DNA of 64,000 nucleotides from Ehretia macrophylla (lineage: Eukaryota; Streptophyta; Magnoliopsida; Boraginales; Ehretiaceae). A program made the translations under genes and the position numbers. Each line of letters opens with the position of its first letter. Position 1 is the stretch's first letter. Location: positions 38,114,425 through 38,178,424 of the forward strand of contig CM075771.1 in assembly GCA_037974665.1 (NCBI GenBank). The letters are read 5' to 3'. The notes under the pieces were generated by a model. That model was given only the letters and a program-made list of their open reading frames with translations, was not told the origin of the DNA and searched no databases. Below are positions 1-9,516 of the stretch, in pieces.

Positions 1-1122
1 AACATCGGGCTTGCCGGTGATACCGTGACCACCATGGTCCCATTCCCTCTCTCGCTTGGGGGCTAGACTTCCTCGGAGAGTTGGGTCGTAGGATTTTGGG
101 GTACATCCGGAGTACACCCACCTGGTGTGTTTGGGGGATGATTCGAAGTCGGCCGCAACAATTGATCCTGGATCTGATCTGAGAGCAAAAGCTCACCGTA
201 TCCTTTTATTATGTGTATAAGTACTCCCGCTTGGATCCTAGAGAACCTCGACGAGGAAAGACTGGTATTCCTGTTTCTGTATTTGTATCTCTGTACTTGT
301 ATTTCTATTGTATTCATGTTTGAAAAAGGGATTTTCATAAGTTTAACCGGAAAATGAGTTTCAAAACTTATTTCTCGTTCCCCCTCGTTGAGTTCATAAG
401 GACTCACCCTCTTTTATCATTTCAGGTGAAGAAGAACAGGTACAGGAACCCGAGCTCAATGTACCTAATGATGAACCTCTGGAATGATTGCTTGTTATCG
501 TTGTTTTGCTTGAACGTGACTTCTTGTGAACTTTTGTTACTTAAAGACTATATCCCTTATGTTGTTTGTTGCTTGTGATGTAAAAGACCCCCGCTGTAAT
601 TTGGGGTCTAATTTTGGTTTGTACTTTTAAGTAAACTGATACTAGACATGACACTACTATGATCGTTTTGCTTTTACTACCGCTAGTATCTATCACAGGT
701 TATGATGCTTAGTTAAGGAATAGGTAAATGAACTTATCCAATCTCAACAGGTACTCGCAAATAAGTTAAGATCAACAGGTATATTTGGAAACGAGAATAA
801 ATGGACAAACGAGACATAGTATCAAGCTAGGTTATAAATCAAACGGGACGTCGAATTAACCAATAGGCAATTCAATTGATGGAATAATAGTAATCTTAGA
901 TGGAATTGAATTTGAGATGGTAAATTTTGAGGCTGTTAGAAAATTTAGGTCAAAACAAAGAGCTCAATTACAGCCGTCATGCTGCCGGATTTCCGAAAAG
1001 TTTTGGAGTCTAGAATAAAACGTTAAGTGTTAAACCTCCTAGAATGATTAAGAATGTGAAAGGACTTGAATGTTTAGATCACACCCTAGTCTAACCTTTA
1101 TAGGCCGGGTTGGGGCGTGACA
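1..1122 (+). repeat. 5' LTR of element A, right-hand 1122 bp
   Basis: This stretch aligns along its whole length with 8396-9516, the end of the 3' LTR, with one 1-base length difference in a C run near 588. It ends in CGTGACA at 1116-1122, like the 3' LTR, just before the PBS. About 2.47 kb of the LTR should lie left of the window. It carries a TATA-like TATAAG at 216-221 and a pyrimidine-rich stretch ending in a CAG at 423-425 that resembles a 3' splice site. The small open frames here, on both strands, also occur in the 3' LTR and look like chance frames. Confidence 0.93.
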
Positions 1123-1367
1123 CCTTAGAAGAATGGTATCAGAGCTTAGATTGCTTAAGCCGGGTTTAACTCTCGGACCATGGGTAGAGCCCTAAGATAA
1201 TTAGGATGACTTGTTTATGTGTTATTGTGTGATAAATATACCTTTTATGTTCTATGTGCTTAAGTGACTTATATGCCTTGAATGTTTTTATAATTGTATC
1301 TATAATATGTTGCATATCTTATGCATTAGATTCTTAATTATCATATTTCAATAAATTGTGCCTATAG
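1123..1367 (+). other. Untranslated leader between LTR and gag
   Basis: About 245 bp of AT-rich sequence lies between the LTR end and the first plausible gag start. Besides the PBS I see no defined signal. A packaging or dimerisation signal would be expected here by analogy with other LTR elements but cannot be recognised by eye. Confidence 0.5.
1134..1145 (+). other. Primer binding site, initiator tRNA-Met type
   Basis: TGGTATCAGAGC is the standard plant LTR-retrotransposon primer site complementary to the 3' end of initiator tRNA-Met. It lies 11 bp after the end of the 5' LTR, where minus-strand DNA synthesis would start. The same site is absent after 9516, which is why 9517 onward is not read as the start of a new internal region. 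Confidence 0.9.
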
Positions 1368-1451
1368 ATGGCTGGCCCTAGTACTCGTACTACTAACAGG
1401 AGCGGTGAACCTCAAGAGACCGGGACGCCTATCAGACTAATCCCGGTATAG
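1368..1451 (+). pseudogene. Probable true start of gag, cut off by a frameshift
   Basis: An ATG at 1368 opens 27 codons beginning MAGPSTRTTNR and closing at TAG 1449-1451. A short polar Ser/Thr/Arg-rich N terminus right after the leader is usual for plant gypsy Gag. The main gag frame opens at 1454 in a different reading frame, so I infer a small indel between about 1400 and 1454 separating the native N terminus from the rest. The alternative is that the ATG at 1454 is the real start and this is a leader ORF. Confidence 0.5.
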
Positions 1452-1453
1452 CT

Positions 1454-2197
1454 ATGTTTAATATGATGGCAACTGCCATGGATCGTGTATCACGTGTAAT
1501 GGAGCGTCAGGATGCTCGTGAGGCCAACAACAACATCAACAACAGGAATGAGGGTAACTGTGGGAAACATAACAGAATGAAGGAATTCCTTGACTTTCGC
1601 CCGTCTAAATTCTACGGGGAAGCTGATGATGAGAAAGCCGAGGCTTGGCTTTCTGAAATCGAGAAGATTTTCAGGCCACTCGATTATACAGATGAAGAGA
1701 AAGTGGAGTTTGCTGTATTTTTGTTGCATGGGGATGCCGAGCATTGGTGGCACACTGTAGAGGCACTATGGGAGACTGATCAGACACCTCGCTTGTGGGG
1801 TAATTTTGTTAAGGCGTTTAAGGAGAAATATGTACCTGCAATTTCTAGGCAGGGGCGGATCGAGGAGTTCATGCACTTGACCCAGGGTAACATGACGGTG
1901 GCCCAGTACAAGGCACGTTTTGATCGACTGTCCCGTTACGCTCAATATATGGTTTGTACTCCGGATGCGAAAATGTGGAAATTTACTATTGGATTGAGGC
2001 CAGAGATTCAAGACCAGTTAGCTTCTCATGACTTCGATACTTATTCTGCTCTCTTTGCTATTGCCTCTCGAGTTGAGAAGAGGAAACTAGACGGAGCCGG
2101 TTCGAGTCAACCAAACAAGAAACCATACCAGCCTCCAAGTCAGCAGAGGAAATTCCATAATCAGGGTCGTAACCAGGGCCAGAGCCAGAGCAGGTAA
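1454..2197 (+). pseudogene. gag: Gag capsid region of element A, ended by premature TAA
   Basis: This 247-codon frame encodes the structural Gag protein that would form the cytoplasmic particle in which reverse transcription occurs. Residues about 45-185 match the retrotransposon gag (capsid) family, seen in segments such as AEAWLSEIEKIF, FAVFLLHGDAEHWW and VAQYKARFDRLSRYA. It is followed by a basic, Gln/Asn-rich linker from about residue 205. The TAA at 2195-2197 interrupts the linker, but the same frame continues without a further stop through two CCHC zinc knuckles into protease, so Gag and Pol were originally one frame. I treat the TAA as a nonsense mutation; its context does not resemble the known plant-virus readthrough signal. 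The native start may be the ATG at 1368 in another frame. Confidence 0.88.
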
Positions 2198-4468
2198 GGG
2201 AATAACCGTGGCCCGACGAAAGCGCCATCAGCCTTTTCTGCCCGTGGATCCACAGGTAGTTCACCTGCTACTCAGTCCGTCAGCTGCTCATATTGTGACA
2301 GGAAGGGGCATACCGAGGCCCAGTGTTGGAGAAAGTTGGGACGATGTATGAGGTGCGGCAGCGATCAGCACCAGATCAAGGATTGCCCTAAACGTCAGGC
2401 ATGGCAGAATCAGGGTAAACCAGCCGGTAGAGGCAAGACTCCAGTTCCCAGGGTCCAGGCCCGAGCCTATGCTATCGAGTGCGAGGAGATCCCAGATGAG
2501 ACCGCTGTTGTTGAAGGTACATTCTTCATACTGAATCAACCTGTTAAGGTGTTAATTGATCCGGGTGCTACTCATTCATTTATTACTCCCTTATGTGTGG
2601 AACATGTGAAATTGAAAGTTGTATATTTGTCGTATAAAGTAGAAGTTGGTACTCCAATGGGTTCTAAACTTGTAACTAGTTTAGTTTGTAAAGCATGTAG
2701 AATCCAAATTAAGGATAGGGAATTCTCAGCCAATCTTATTGTATTACCTTTTCGAGACTACGAGGTCATTTTAGGGATGGATTGGCTGGCAAAACATCAT
2801 GTCCAACTGGATTGCCGGGCGAAGATTATAACGTTCCGGGTACTTGATCAACCGATACTGGAGATTGTGGGTCGAAGAGATTTCACCGGGAGTTCTATCA
2901 TTTCATCTACAAAAGTAGTGAAATCCTTAAGGAAAGGATGCAGCGGATATTTGGCTTACCTTATCAACAAGCCGTCGAATAAAGCTAAGTTGGAGGAGAT
3001 GCCTGTAATCAAAGACTATGCAGATGTGTTCCCTGAAGAATTACCCGGTCTGCCCCCAAATCGGGAGATCGAGTTTGTTATTGAATTGCTACCTGGCGCC
3101 CAGCCGATATCAAAAGCTCCCTATCGTATGGCACCGACTGAGCTACAAGAATTAAAGGACCAATTGCAAGGATTGCTGAAGAAGGGATTTGTACAACCGA
3201 GCTCTTCACCGTGGGGTGCGCCCGTGCTATTTGTCAAGAAGAAAGACGGAACGTTGAGGCTATGCATTGACTACCGAGGATTGAACCAAGTGACTATCAA
3301 GAATAAATACCCACTTCCCCTGATTGACGAGTTATTTGATCAACTGCAAGGAGCCAAAGTGTATTCGAAACTCGACTTGAGGCAAGGATATTATCAGTTG
3401 CGGATCAAGAAGGAAGATGTGCCTAAAACGGCTTTCAGGACGAGATATGGGCACTATGAATATGTGGTGATGCCTTTTGGACTAACTAATGCCCCTGCAG
3501 CCTTTATGGATTTGATGCATAGGGTGTTTCAACCCTACTTGGACCAATTTGTGGTGATCTTCATTGATGATATTTTGGTATACTCGAAATCGGAGGCGGA
3601 GCATGAGCAACATCTGCGGTTGGTACTGCAGAAACTTCGAGAGCATCGATTGTATGCAAAGTTTAGCAAATGTGAATTTTGGTTGCAGCAGATTGCATTT
3701 TTGGGGCGTATCATATCCCAAGAGGGAATAGCGGTAGATCCAGCAAAGATCGATGCAGTGATGTCTTGGAAGAAGCCGGAAAATGTCACAGAGGTTCGTA
3801 GTTTTCTTGGTCTAGCCGGCTATTATCAGAGGTTCGTGAAGGATTTCTCTAAGATTGCAGGACCGCTTACAAAGCTCACTCAAAAGAAAACCAAGTTCGT
3901 GTGGGATGATAAGTGTGAGAGCAGCTTCCAAGAGTTGAAGAAAAGATTGACTACTGCACCAGTTCTTGCATTGCCTGAAGGGAGTCAAGGTTTCGTAATC
4001 TATAGTGATGCATCGAAAGAAGGATTGGGGTGTGTATTGATGCAAAATGGAAGAGTTATTGCATATGCTTCTAGGAAACCGAAGCCGTATGAGATGAATT
4101 ACCCGACACATGATTTGGAGTTAGCGGCTATAGTGTTTGCACTAAAGAAATGGAGGCATTATCAGTGGGGTAACAAGTTTGAGGTATTTACTGATCATAA
4201 GAGCTTGAAATACTTGTTCTCTCAAAAGGAGTTGAATATGAGGCAAAGGCGGTGGATGGAGCTTTTGGATAATTATAACTGCTCAATTAATTATGTGCCC
4301 GGTAAGGCGAACGTAGTTGCAGATGCCTTAAGCAGAAAAGCAAGCATGGCGAAATTGGAAGTCAATGTGCAGGAGTTGTTGGAGGAAGCGTTTCTTTGGA
4401 AACCACAATTGACTCAGAAGGGGTTACTTTTTTGCCACTACCCAAGTTCAATCGACCTTGTTGTCTGA
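2198..4468 (+). pseudogene. pol: Gag zinc knuckles, protease, reverse transcriptase and RNase H of element A
   Basis: The frame follows directly from gag after the TAA; its first ATG is 2336 (710 codons). Two CX2CX4HX4C zinc knuckles are encoded at about 2284-2390, the first upstream of that ATG. Numbered from the ATG: the aspartic protease motif is at residues 75-78 but reads DPGA where DSGA or DTGA is normal, a change at the catalytic loop that probably inactivates it; ILGMDW follows at 145-150. Reverse transcriptase spans about 225-460 with DLRQGYYQ (347) and the catalytic FIDD (409-412). RNase H spans about 552-668 with D558, E595, D620 and D663 in place. The frame then shifts at six Ts (4428-4433) and ends at 4468 in a short out-of-frame tail, overlapping the integrase frame. 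Unlike intact relatives, it is separate from integrase. Confidence 0.93.
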
Positions 4469-5591
4469 ATTACGAGAGGCTCAACAGAAGGACCAACAAT
4501 TTCAGAAGATTAAGGAAAGCAACGTAGATTTCAAGTTTCATGATGATGGTATTTGGAGGTTTAGAAACCGGGTTTGTGTTCCCAATGAGCCACAGCTGAA
4601 AAAGAAGATTCTTGAGGAAGCACATAATTCAAGATATACTATTCACCCTGGTGGAACAAAGATGTATCGGGATTTGAAGCAACACTATTGGTGGAATAAC
4701 ATGAAAAGAGAAATTGCGGAGTTTGTAGCACGGTGTTTGACTTGCCAAAGAGTCAAAGCAGAACATCAACAACCCACAGGTTTACTTCAACCGTTGGAGA
4801 TTCCCCAATGGAAATGGGAACATATCACTATGGATTTTGTTATGGACCTGCCCAGATCACAAAAGGGTCGTGACGCCGTTTGGGTTATAGTGGATAGATT
4901 GACTAAGTCGGCGCACTTTTTACCAATAAACAAGGAGGATAGTCCTGAGAAACTGGGAGATATGTATGTGGCGGAGATTGTAAGATTGCACGGGATGCCT
5001 GTGAGTATTGTGTCGGACAGGGATCCTCGTTTTACTTCCCGATTTTGGAAGAGATTGCAGGAAGCTTTGGGGACGAAATTGAGTTTTGGCATGGCTTATC
5101 ACCCTCAGACGGACGGTCAATCGGAGAGAACCATTCAGATTTTGGAGGATATGCTGAGGGCATGTATTCTAGACTTTGGGAAAGGTTGGGAGAAATATCT
5201 GGCTTTAGCGAAGTTCGCTTATAATAACAGTTACCAGGCCACTATCGGGATGGCACCGTTTAAGGCGTTGTATGGACGGAAATGTCGATCACCACTTTAC
5301 TGGGATGAAGTAGGTGAGACGAAGACTTTTGACCCGACCCTTTTACCTGAACTGATGAAAACTGTTGATAACATCCACCTCATCCGGAAACGGATGCTTA
5401 CCCCCCAGAGCAGGCAGAAGAGTTATGCGGACCGACGGAGACGGAGTCTCGAGTTTGAGGTTGGCGACAAGGTGTTCTTGAAGATATCACCCCGGAGGGG
5501 ACTGATTAAACATGGCAAGGGTGGAAAGTTGAGCCCGAGATTTGTAGGACCGTTTGAGATAGTTGAGAAGATTGGCAAGTTGGCGTATTGA
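4458..5591 (+). pseudogene. Integrase of element A, with GPF module, ended by TGA
   Basis: This 377-codon frame encodes integrase, which would join the cDNA to host DNA in the nucleus. The N-terminal zinc-binding HHCC set is H56, H63, C93 and C96. The catalytic core has D126 (in TMDFVMDLP), D187 (in VSDRDPRF) and E223 (in QTDGQSERTIQ), with 35 residues between the last two as in the D,D35E family. A GPF-type C-terminal module (KLSPRFVGPFEIVEKIG) lies near 355-373. It is in a different frame from RNase H because of the T-run shift near 4428, and the ATG at 4458 is not a native start. The TGA at 5589-5591 stands where relatives have a codon for Arg, consistent with CGA-to-TGA decay; the frame stays readable beyond it. 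Confidence 0.93.
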
Positions 5592-5888
5592 CTAGCACTA
5601 CCCCAGAACCTCTCCAATATTCATGACGTCTTTCATGTTTCGATGCTGCAGAAGTATCATCCTGACCCGTCGCATATCCTGGAGCCAGAGCCGTTGCAGC
5701 TTCGGGAGAACTTGTCCTACGAGGAAAAGCCCATTCGGATCTTAGACCAACAGGATCGGGAGTTGCGCAACAGAACCATACCGATGGTGAAAGTGCTGTG
5801 GGATCATCATGGAGTTGAAGAAGCAACGTGGGAAAGGTGAGACCAGATGGAGCAGCAATATCCAGCTTTATTTCAAGGTAAATATTGA
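5592..5888 (+). pseudogene. Chromodomain-like C-terminal tail of element A integrase
   Basis: After the TGA at 5589 the same frame continues with the conserved stretch around FHVSMLQKYHPDP and ends with a segment typical of plant chromoviruses (VKVLWDHHGVEEATWER). In that family the C-terminal chromodomain is thought to steer integration toward particular chromatin. A second in-frame TGA at 5838-5840 interrupts it, and the expected terminal residues (DQM...QYPALF) follow up to TGA 5886-5888. The ATG at 5643 is internal. Classification as Tekay/Del-like rests on this tail and the long LTRs, and is an inference from family resemblance. Confidence 0.8.
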
Positions 5889-5909
5889 ATTTCGGGATGA
5901 AATTCTTTT

Positions 5910-5922
5910 AAGGAGGGGAGGA
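5910..5922 (+). other. Polypurine tract of element A
   Basis: AAGGAGGGGAGGA directly precedes the TGTGAGGCCC start of the 3' LTR and would prime plus-strand synthesis. The surrounding block from about 5888 is nearly identical to 10908-10944 upstream of the element B LTR, which ties A and B to the same family. Confidence 0.9.
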
Positions 5923-5937
5923 TGTGAGGCCCGACCC

Positions 5938-6140
5938 CGATTTGCGTGCGAAACCTAACTTCGTGTGCCCTAACCTAGATTTGCGTGCCATGACCTAGGT
6001 TTGAGAATTGTATTTAGTTTTGTGTGCCTTACATTGAATTTCGTGCATTCATATAGGGTTACGTGCGTTTACTTGAAAAACGTACGTTCGTCTCGTAGTT
6101 CGTGTCCAACCTCGAAGTGCGTGCCCTAAACATAGGAAAG
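5938..6140 (+). repeat. Degenerate short-period repeats in LTR A
   Basis: The motif CGTGCCnTAACCTnGATTT recurs in diverged form about eight times with a spacing near 20-27 bp. The same motif is expanded to roughly 460 bp at the same place in LTR B, so copy number varies between family members. Confidence 0.7.
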
Positions 6141-6605
6141 CGTGTCTTCACGCTAATCAAGAAAGCATCTTACACGAAGCACTAGACTATTAAACAATCC
6201 TACAAAATCCACTATCAATATAATAATCCAAATTCCTTTCACTAGAAGACAAAAATGCACTAAAAACAAAACATTATTTATTCTTTTTGCTTTATTCTTT
6301 TTATTGCACTTCCAAAATACAATAAAATAAGACTCAAAAGAAGACACAAAATTCAGATTTGGCACATGCAATAGCCAGCCATGTCTTGTTCTTGAGCAAG
6401 AAAATTGAGCAACATATTTTATTCTATGCATGCAAAGACAAAAAATGACATAAGGCATTAAAATAATTGCTCAAATTCCTTCAAATCCTCACCATATCCG
6501 ACCAGCCCTTGCATGCCCATTCTAGCATTCAAAATTTAAAGCATTTTGGAGACAAGCTGAAATTGAAAGCCTCAAGGCCGACCATGCTCCTCAAGTTGCA
6601 AAGCC

Positions 6606-6678
6606 TTTGTTTTATCTTCATTTTCTTCATTTCTTTCTCTCACATTTCTCTCTCACTCTCTTTTCCTCTCTCCATTTC
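6606..6678 (+). other. Pyrimidine-rich tract in LTR A
   Basis: About 70 bp made almost only of C and T (CTCTCTC and TTTCTT blocks), conserved at 11887-11959 in LTR B. Tracts like this are common in plant 5' leaders, and the splice-donor-like AGGTGAGT lies about 145 bp downstream in both LTRs. A role in transcription is possible but not shown. Confidence 0.6.
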
Positions 6679-8278
6679 GGTCCTTGGCTGAACTCCCACC
6701 ATTCTTGCTCATCTTCATCACACCTTGGTCGAACAAGGCAAGCAAATCATCAAGAAAACCAAGCAAACAAGCTAGAGTTCGAAAATTTCTCTTGCATGTG
6801 CATTTGAAGCTTCATTTCGGCCTAGGTGAGTTACTAAGCATCCATTTCTTTTCTTCATAGTTTAACATCATCCTTGTGCTAAGAGTTTGAACATTAAGCT
6901 AGGAAAAATAGAGAAAAACTAGTGAGGTTCTCGGCTAAACAAGGGAAAGGAGAAGGTTTGAGCTTCAACAAAGGGTCTTGAGCATTTTGTGGTTGATTGC
7001 TAAGGTGAGGGTTAAAAGCTTTTGAAAACTCTTTGAAATTTCACATGCATGTTCACAAATGAGTATATTTGCTTCTGTACTTGAGTTATGTGGTCTTCCA
7101 TGAGCTTAAACAACCATGCATGGCAAGAACTTGGCTTGAAAATGATGCTAGGTGAAGTCGAATTTATGTGACAGCTCTCTGACCAGTCTGTTCGAGGTAA
7201 TTTTAGCTAAGAAAATGATGTTGAAAATTCTTGAAAATTGGTGGGTGACTAGTTTGGACAGTTTTGAACATTTTTCCCAGAAATAGGTCGAAGCAAAATT
7301 TGACTCTAAGGTCCTCAAAATGGCAAATCATTGAAATGTGACCAAATCTGGAAATCTGGAAAAATGAATCAGGTTTTGGCAGATGCACTGACCTTGTGGA
7401 ACGAACCATATTTGACTTAGTAAATGTTGTCCAAAATACATGGAAATTGGTTTACTGCTATATTTTTCAGTTCTGGACAACTTTGTCAGAAATAGACCAA
7501 AGCTAAAAATGATTCTAAGGACCTCAAAAACATCATTTTATGAAAAGTGTGCAAATCTGGACAGTTTTGTGTTACCTCACTGTTTCGGTTATAACTAATG
7601 ATTCTGAACACCAATTGATGCAAGGCTTGTTTCTGATTTTAGTCAACTTCTTAAGCTTTAATTTGACATCTTATTCACTGAATTTGGATATTTTTTGCTT
7701 ATCCGATTGATTGTGAGAAAACAGCCTATTGCAGTGAGTGTTCCACTTAGCTATGTGCTTGGAAAACTATTGTAACCTCTTTTGTGGCACTAGTTGCTTG
7801 GAATTGTGGTGTTGGAATATTATGTGGACTGTTTTAAGCACTTGAGGATGTATGAATTGAATGATGTATGACTTGGGAATGATGTTAAGTTGACTTAGGG
7901 TTTGATCGCACGATTATGCATGAAATGGAAACCCTAATGACTAAGTATTCTTGCTAAGTGTTAACCATTGGATATTGTGAGGAAACTGTATGTTGCGTGG
8001 GCTGCCCATAAATGTTTTATAACTTTAAAAGTGATCTTGACCATTGCATGTTGACAAATAAGCTTTTCTCGCATTTGAACCCTTGTTGATATCACTGCAT
8101 GTTGAGCAATCTTATCACTTGATTGCGTGGACTTTTAATGAGTTATATGGCCTGTTTTACATGTGTTACATGGCTGCCCGTTTAATTTCCATATAACTCT
8201 ATATGCCTTTCAAGTGAAATTTCCTGTCTTATCATGTCCTGCCTGTTTACCTGTCAATGTGCAATCTTATGACTGTCC

Positions 8279-8304
8279 GGAGGCAACCTACTTTGTTGTC
8301 CTCC
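8279..8304 (+). other. Stem-loop in LTR A
   Basis: GGAGG-CAAC pairs with GTTG-T-CCTCC around a 7-nt loop, a 9-bp stem with one bulged T. The same stem-loop occurs twice in LTR B (13558-13583 and 13742-13767), with the bulge changed from T to A in the second copy and all nine pairs kept. Confidence 0.6.
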
Positions 8305-8346
8305 TTCTGTGATATATATTATCTGTCATAAATGTGCATTGCATAC

Positions 8347-8433
8347 AAGGTTGCAACCTTTCCTGTCGGCATGGTAGCGATCACGTACGCCGGGCAGCAT
8401 CGGACTTGCCGGTGATATCGTGACCACTATGGT
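8347..8433 (+). other. Palindrome and long imperfect hairpin in LTR A
   Basis: A perfect 14-bp palindrome, AAGGTTGCAACCTT, at 8347-8360 is followed by an imperfect inverted repeat of about 64 bp (8370-8433) whose arms contain ATCACG/CGTGA and CCGG/CCGG. In LTR B the palindrome is identical (13808-13821) and the outer arms are perfect, CATGGTAG (13831-13838) with CTACCATG (13886-13893). The right part of this hairpin is also the first 40 bp of the window. It could shape LTR RNA or DNA; no function is known to me. Confidence 0.55.
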
Positions 8434-8610
8434 CCCATTCCCTCTCTCGCTTGAGGGCTAGACTTCCTCGGAGAGTTGGGTCGTAGGATTTTGGGGTACA
8501 TCCGGAGTACACCTACCTGGTGTGTTTGGGGGATGATTCGAAGTCGGCCGCAACAATTGATCCTGGATCTGATCTGAGAGCAAAAGCTCACCGTATCCTT
8601 TTATTATGTG

Positions 8611-8616
8611 TATAAG
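8611..8616 (+). promoter_or_regulatory. TATA-like element in LTR A (candidate)
   Basis: TATAAG in the context GTGTATAAGTACTC is found at 216-221, 8611-8616 and 14070-14075, in all three LTR copies. It is the best TATA-like match in the right half of the LTR, but the transcription start is unknown. Confidence 0.3.
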
Positions 8617-8822
8617 TACTCCCGCTTGGATCCTAGAGAACCTCGGGGAGGAAAGACTGGTATTCTTGTTTCTGTATTTGTATCTCTGTACTTGTATTTC
8701 TGTTGTATTCATGTTTGAAAAAGGGATTTTCATAAGTTTAACCGGAAAATGAATTTCAAAACTTATTTCTCGTTCCCCCTCGCTGAATTCATAAGGACTC
8801 ACCCTCTTTTATCATTTCAGGT

Positions 8823-8882
8823 GAAGAAGAACAGGTACAGGAACCCGAGCTCAATGTACCTAATGATGAACCTCTGGAATGA
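8823..8882 (+). other. Short acidic reading frame after a splice-acceptor-like site in LTR A
   Basis: A pyrimidine-rich stretch ending TTTCAG (AG at 8819-8820) is followed, two bases later, by a 19-codon acidic frame starting EEEQVQ and ending NDEPLE-stop. The equivalent frame after CACAG in LTR B (14382-14441) is kept without indels and with the same start and end, with changes in the middle. The 5' LTR has it at 428-487. It might be the last exon of a small LTR-encoded product, or simply conserved non-coding sequence: another frame is open here too. Confidence 0.3.
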
Positions 8883-9516
8883 TTGCTTGTTATCGTTGTT
8901 TTGCTTGAACGTGACTTCTTGTGAACTTTTGTTACTTAAAGATTATATCCCTTATGTTGTTTGTTGCTTGTGATGTAAAAGACCCCGCTATAATTTGGGG
9001 TCTAATTTTGGTTTGTACTTTTAAGTAAACTGATACTAGACATGACACTACTATGATCGTTTTGCTTTTACTACCGCTAGTATCTATCACAGGTTATGAT
9101 GCTTAGTTAAGGAATAGGTAAATGAACTTATCCAATCTCAACATGTACTCACTAATAAGTTAAGATCAACAGGTATATTTGGAAATGAGAATAAATGGAC
9201 AAACGAGACATAGTATCAAGCTAGGTTATAAATCAAACGGGACGTCGAATTAACCAATAGGCAATTCAATTGATGGAATAATAGTAATCTTAGCTGGAAT
9301 TGAATTTGAGATGGTAAATTTTGAGGCTGTTAGAAAATTTAGGTCAAAACAAAGAGCTCAATTACAGCCGTCATGCTGCCGGATTTCCGGAAAGTTTTGG
9401 AGTCTAGAATAAAACGTTAAGTGTTAAACCTCCTAGAATGATTAAGAATGTGAAAGGACTTGAATGTTTAGATCACACCTTAGTCTAACCTTTATAGGCC
9501 GGGTTGGGGCGTGACA

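Larger units (their letters stand above)
1..9516 (+). mobile_element. Ty3/gypsy LTR retrotransposon A (Tekay/Del-like chromovirus), 5' end outside window
   Basis: The order is LTR, PBS, gag, protease, reverse transcriptase, RNase H, integrase, chromodomain-like tail, purine tract, LTR. Integrase after RNase H defines Ty3/gypsy. The very long LTRs, the GPF module after integrase and the chromodomain-like C terminus point to the Tekay/Del group of chromoviruses. The coding region is broken by at least one frameshift near the gag start, an in-frame TAA at 2195, a frameshift at a T run near 4428, and TGA codons at 5589 and 5838, so this copy cannot make an intact polyprotein. The visible 1.1 kb of the 5' LTR differs from the 3' LTR at roughly two dozen positions by eye (about 2%), mostly transitions, so insertion was fairly recent. 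The 5-bp target duplication should be GAGTA (9517-9521) if A is complete; the left copy is off-window. Confidence 0.95.
5923..9516 (+). repeat. 3' LTR of element A (3594 bp)
   Basis: It starts TGTGAGGCCC after the purine tract and ends CGTGACA, giving the usual TG...CA ends. Its last 1.12 kb matches the visible 5' LTR. From left to right it holds degenerate short-period GTGCC-containing repeats (5938-6140), a pyrimidine-rich tract (6606-6678), a splice-donor-like AGGTGAGT at 6824-6831, AT-rich sequence without clear content (about 6850-8270), a stem-loop (8279-8304), a 14-bp palindrome (8347-8360), a long imperfect hairpin (about 8370-8433), a TATA-like site (8611-8616) and a splice-acceptor-like site at 8819-8820. 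It is homologous over most of its length to the element B LTR. I see no convincing protein-coding gene in it. Confidence 0.93.

Noticed and set aside
63..407. 114-codon minus-strand frame in the LTR, repeated at 8458-8802
   Set aside because: It is a duplicate because the LTR is duplicated, lies antisense across the TATA-like and splice-like region, and is not kept in LTR B.
2195..2197. TAA between gag and pol as a programmed readthrough site
   Set aside because: The context does not resemble known plant readthrough signals, and the element carries several other disabling changes, so a nonsense mutation is simpler.
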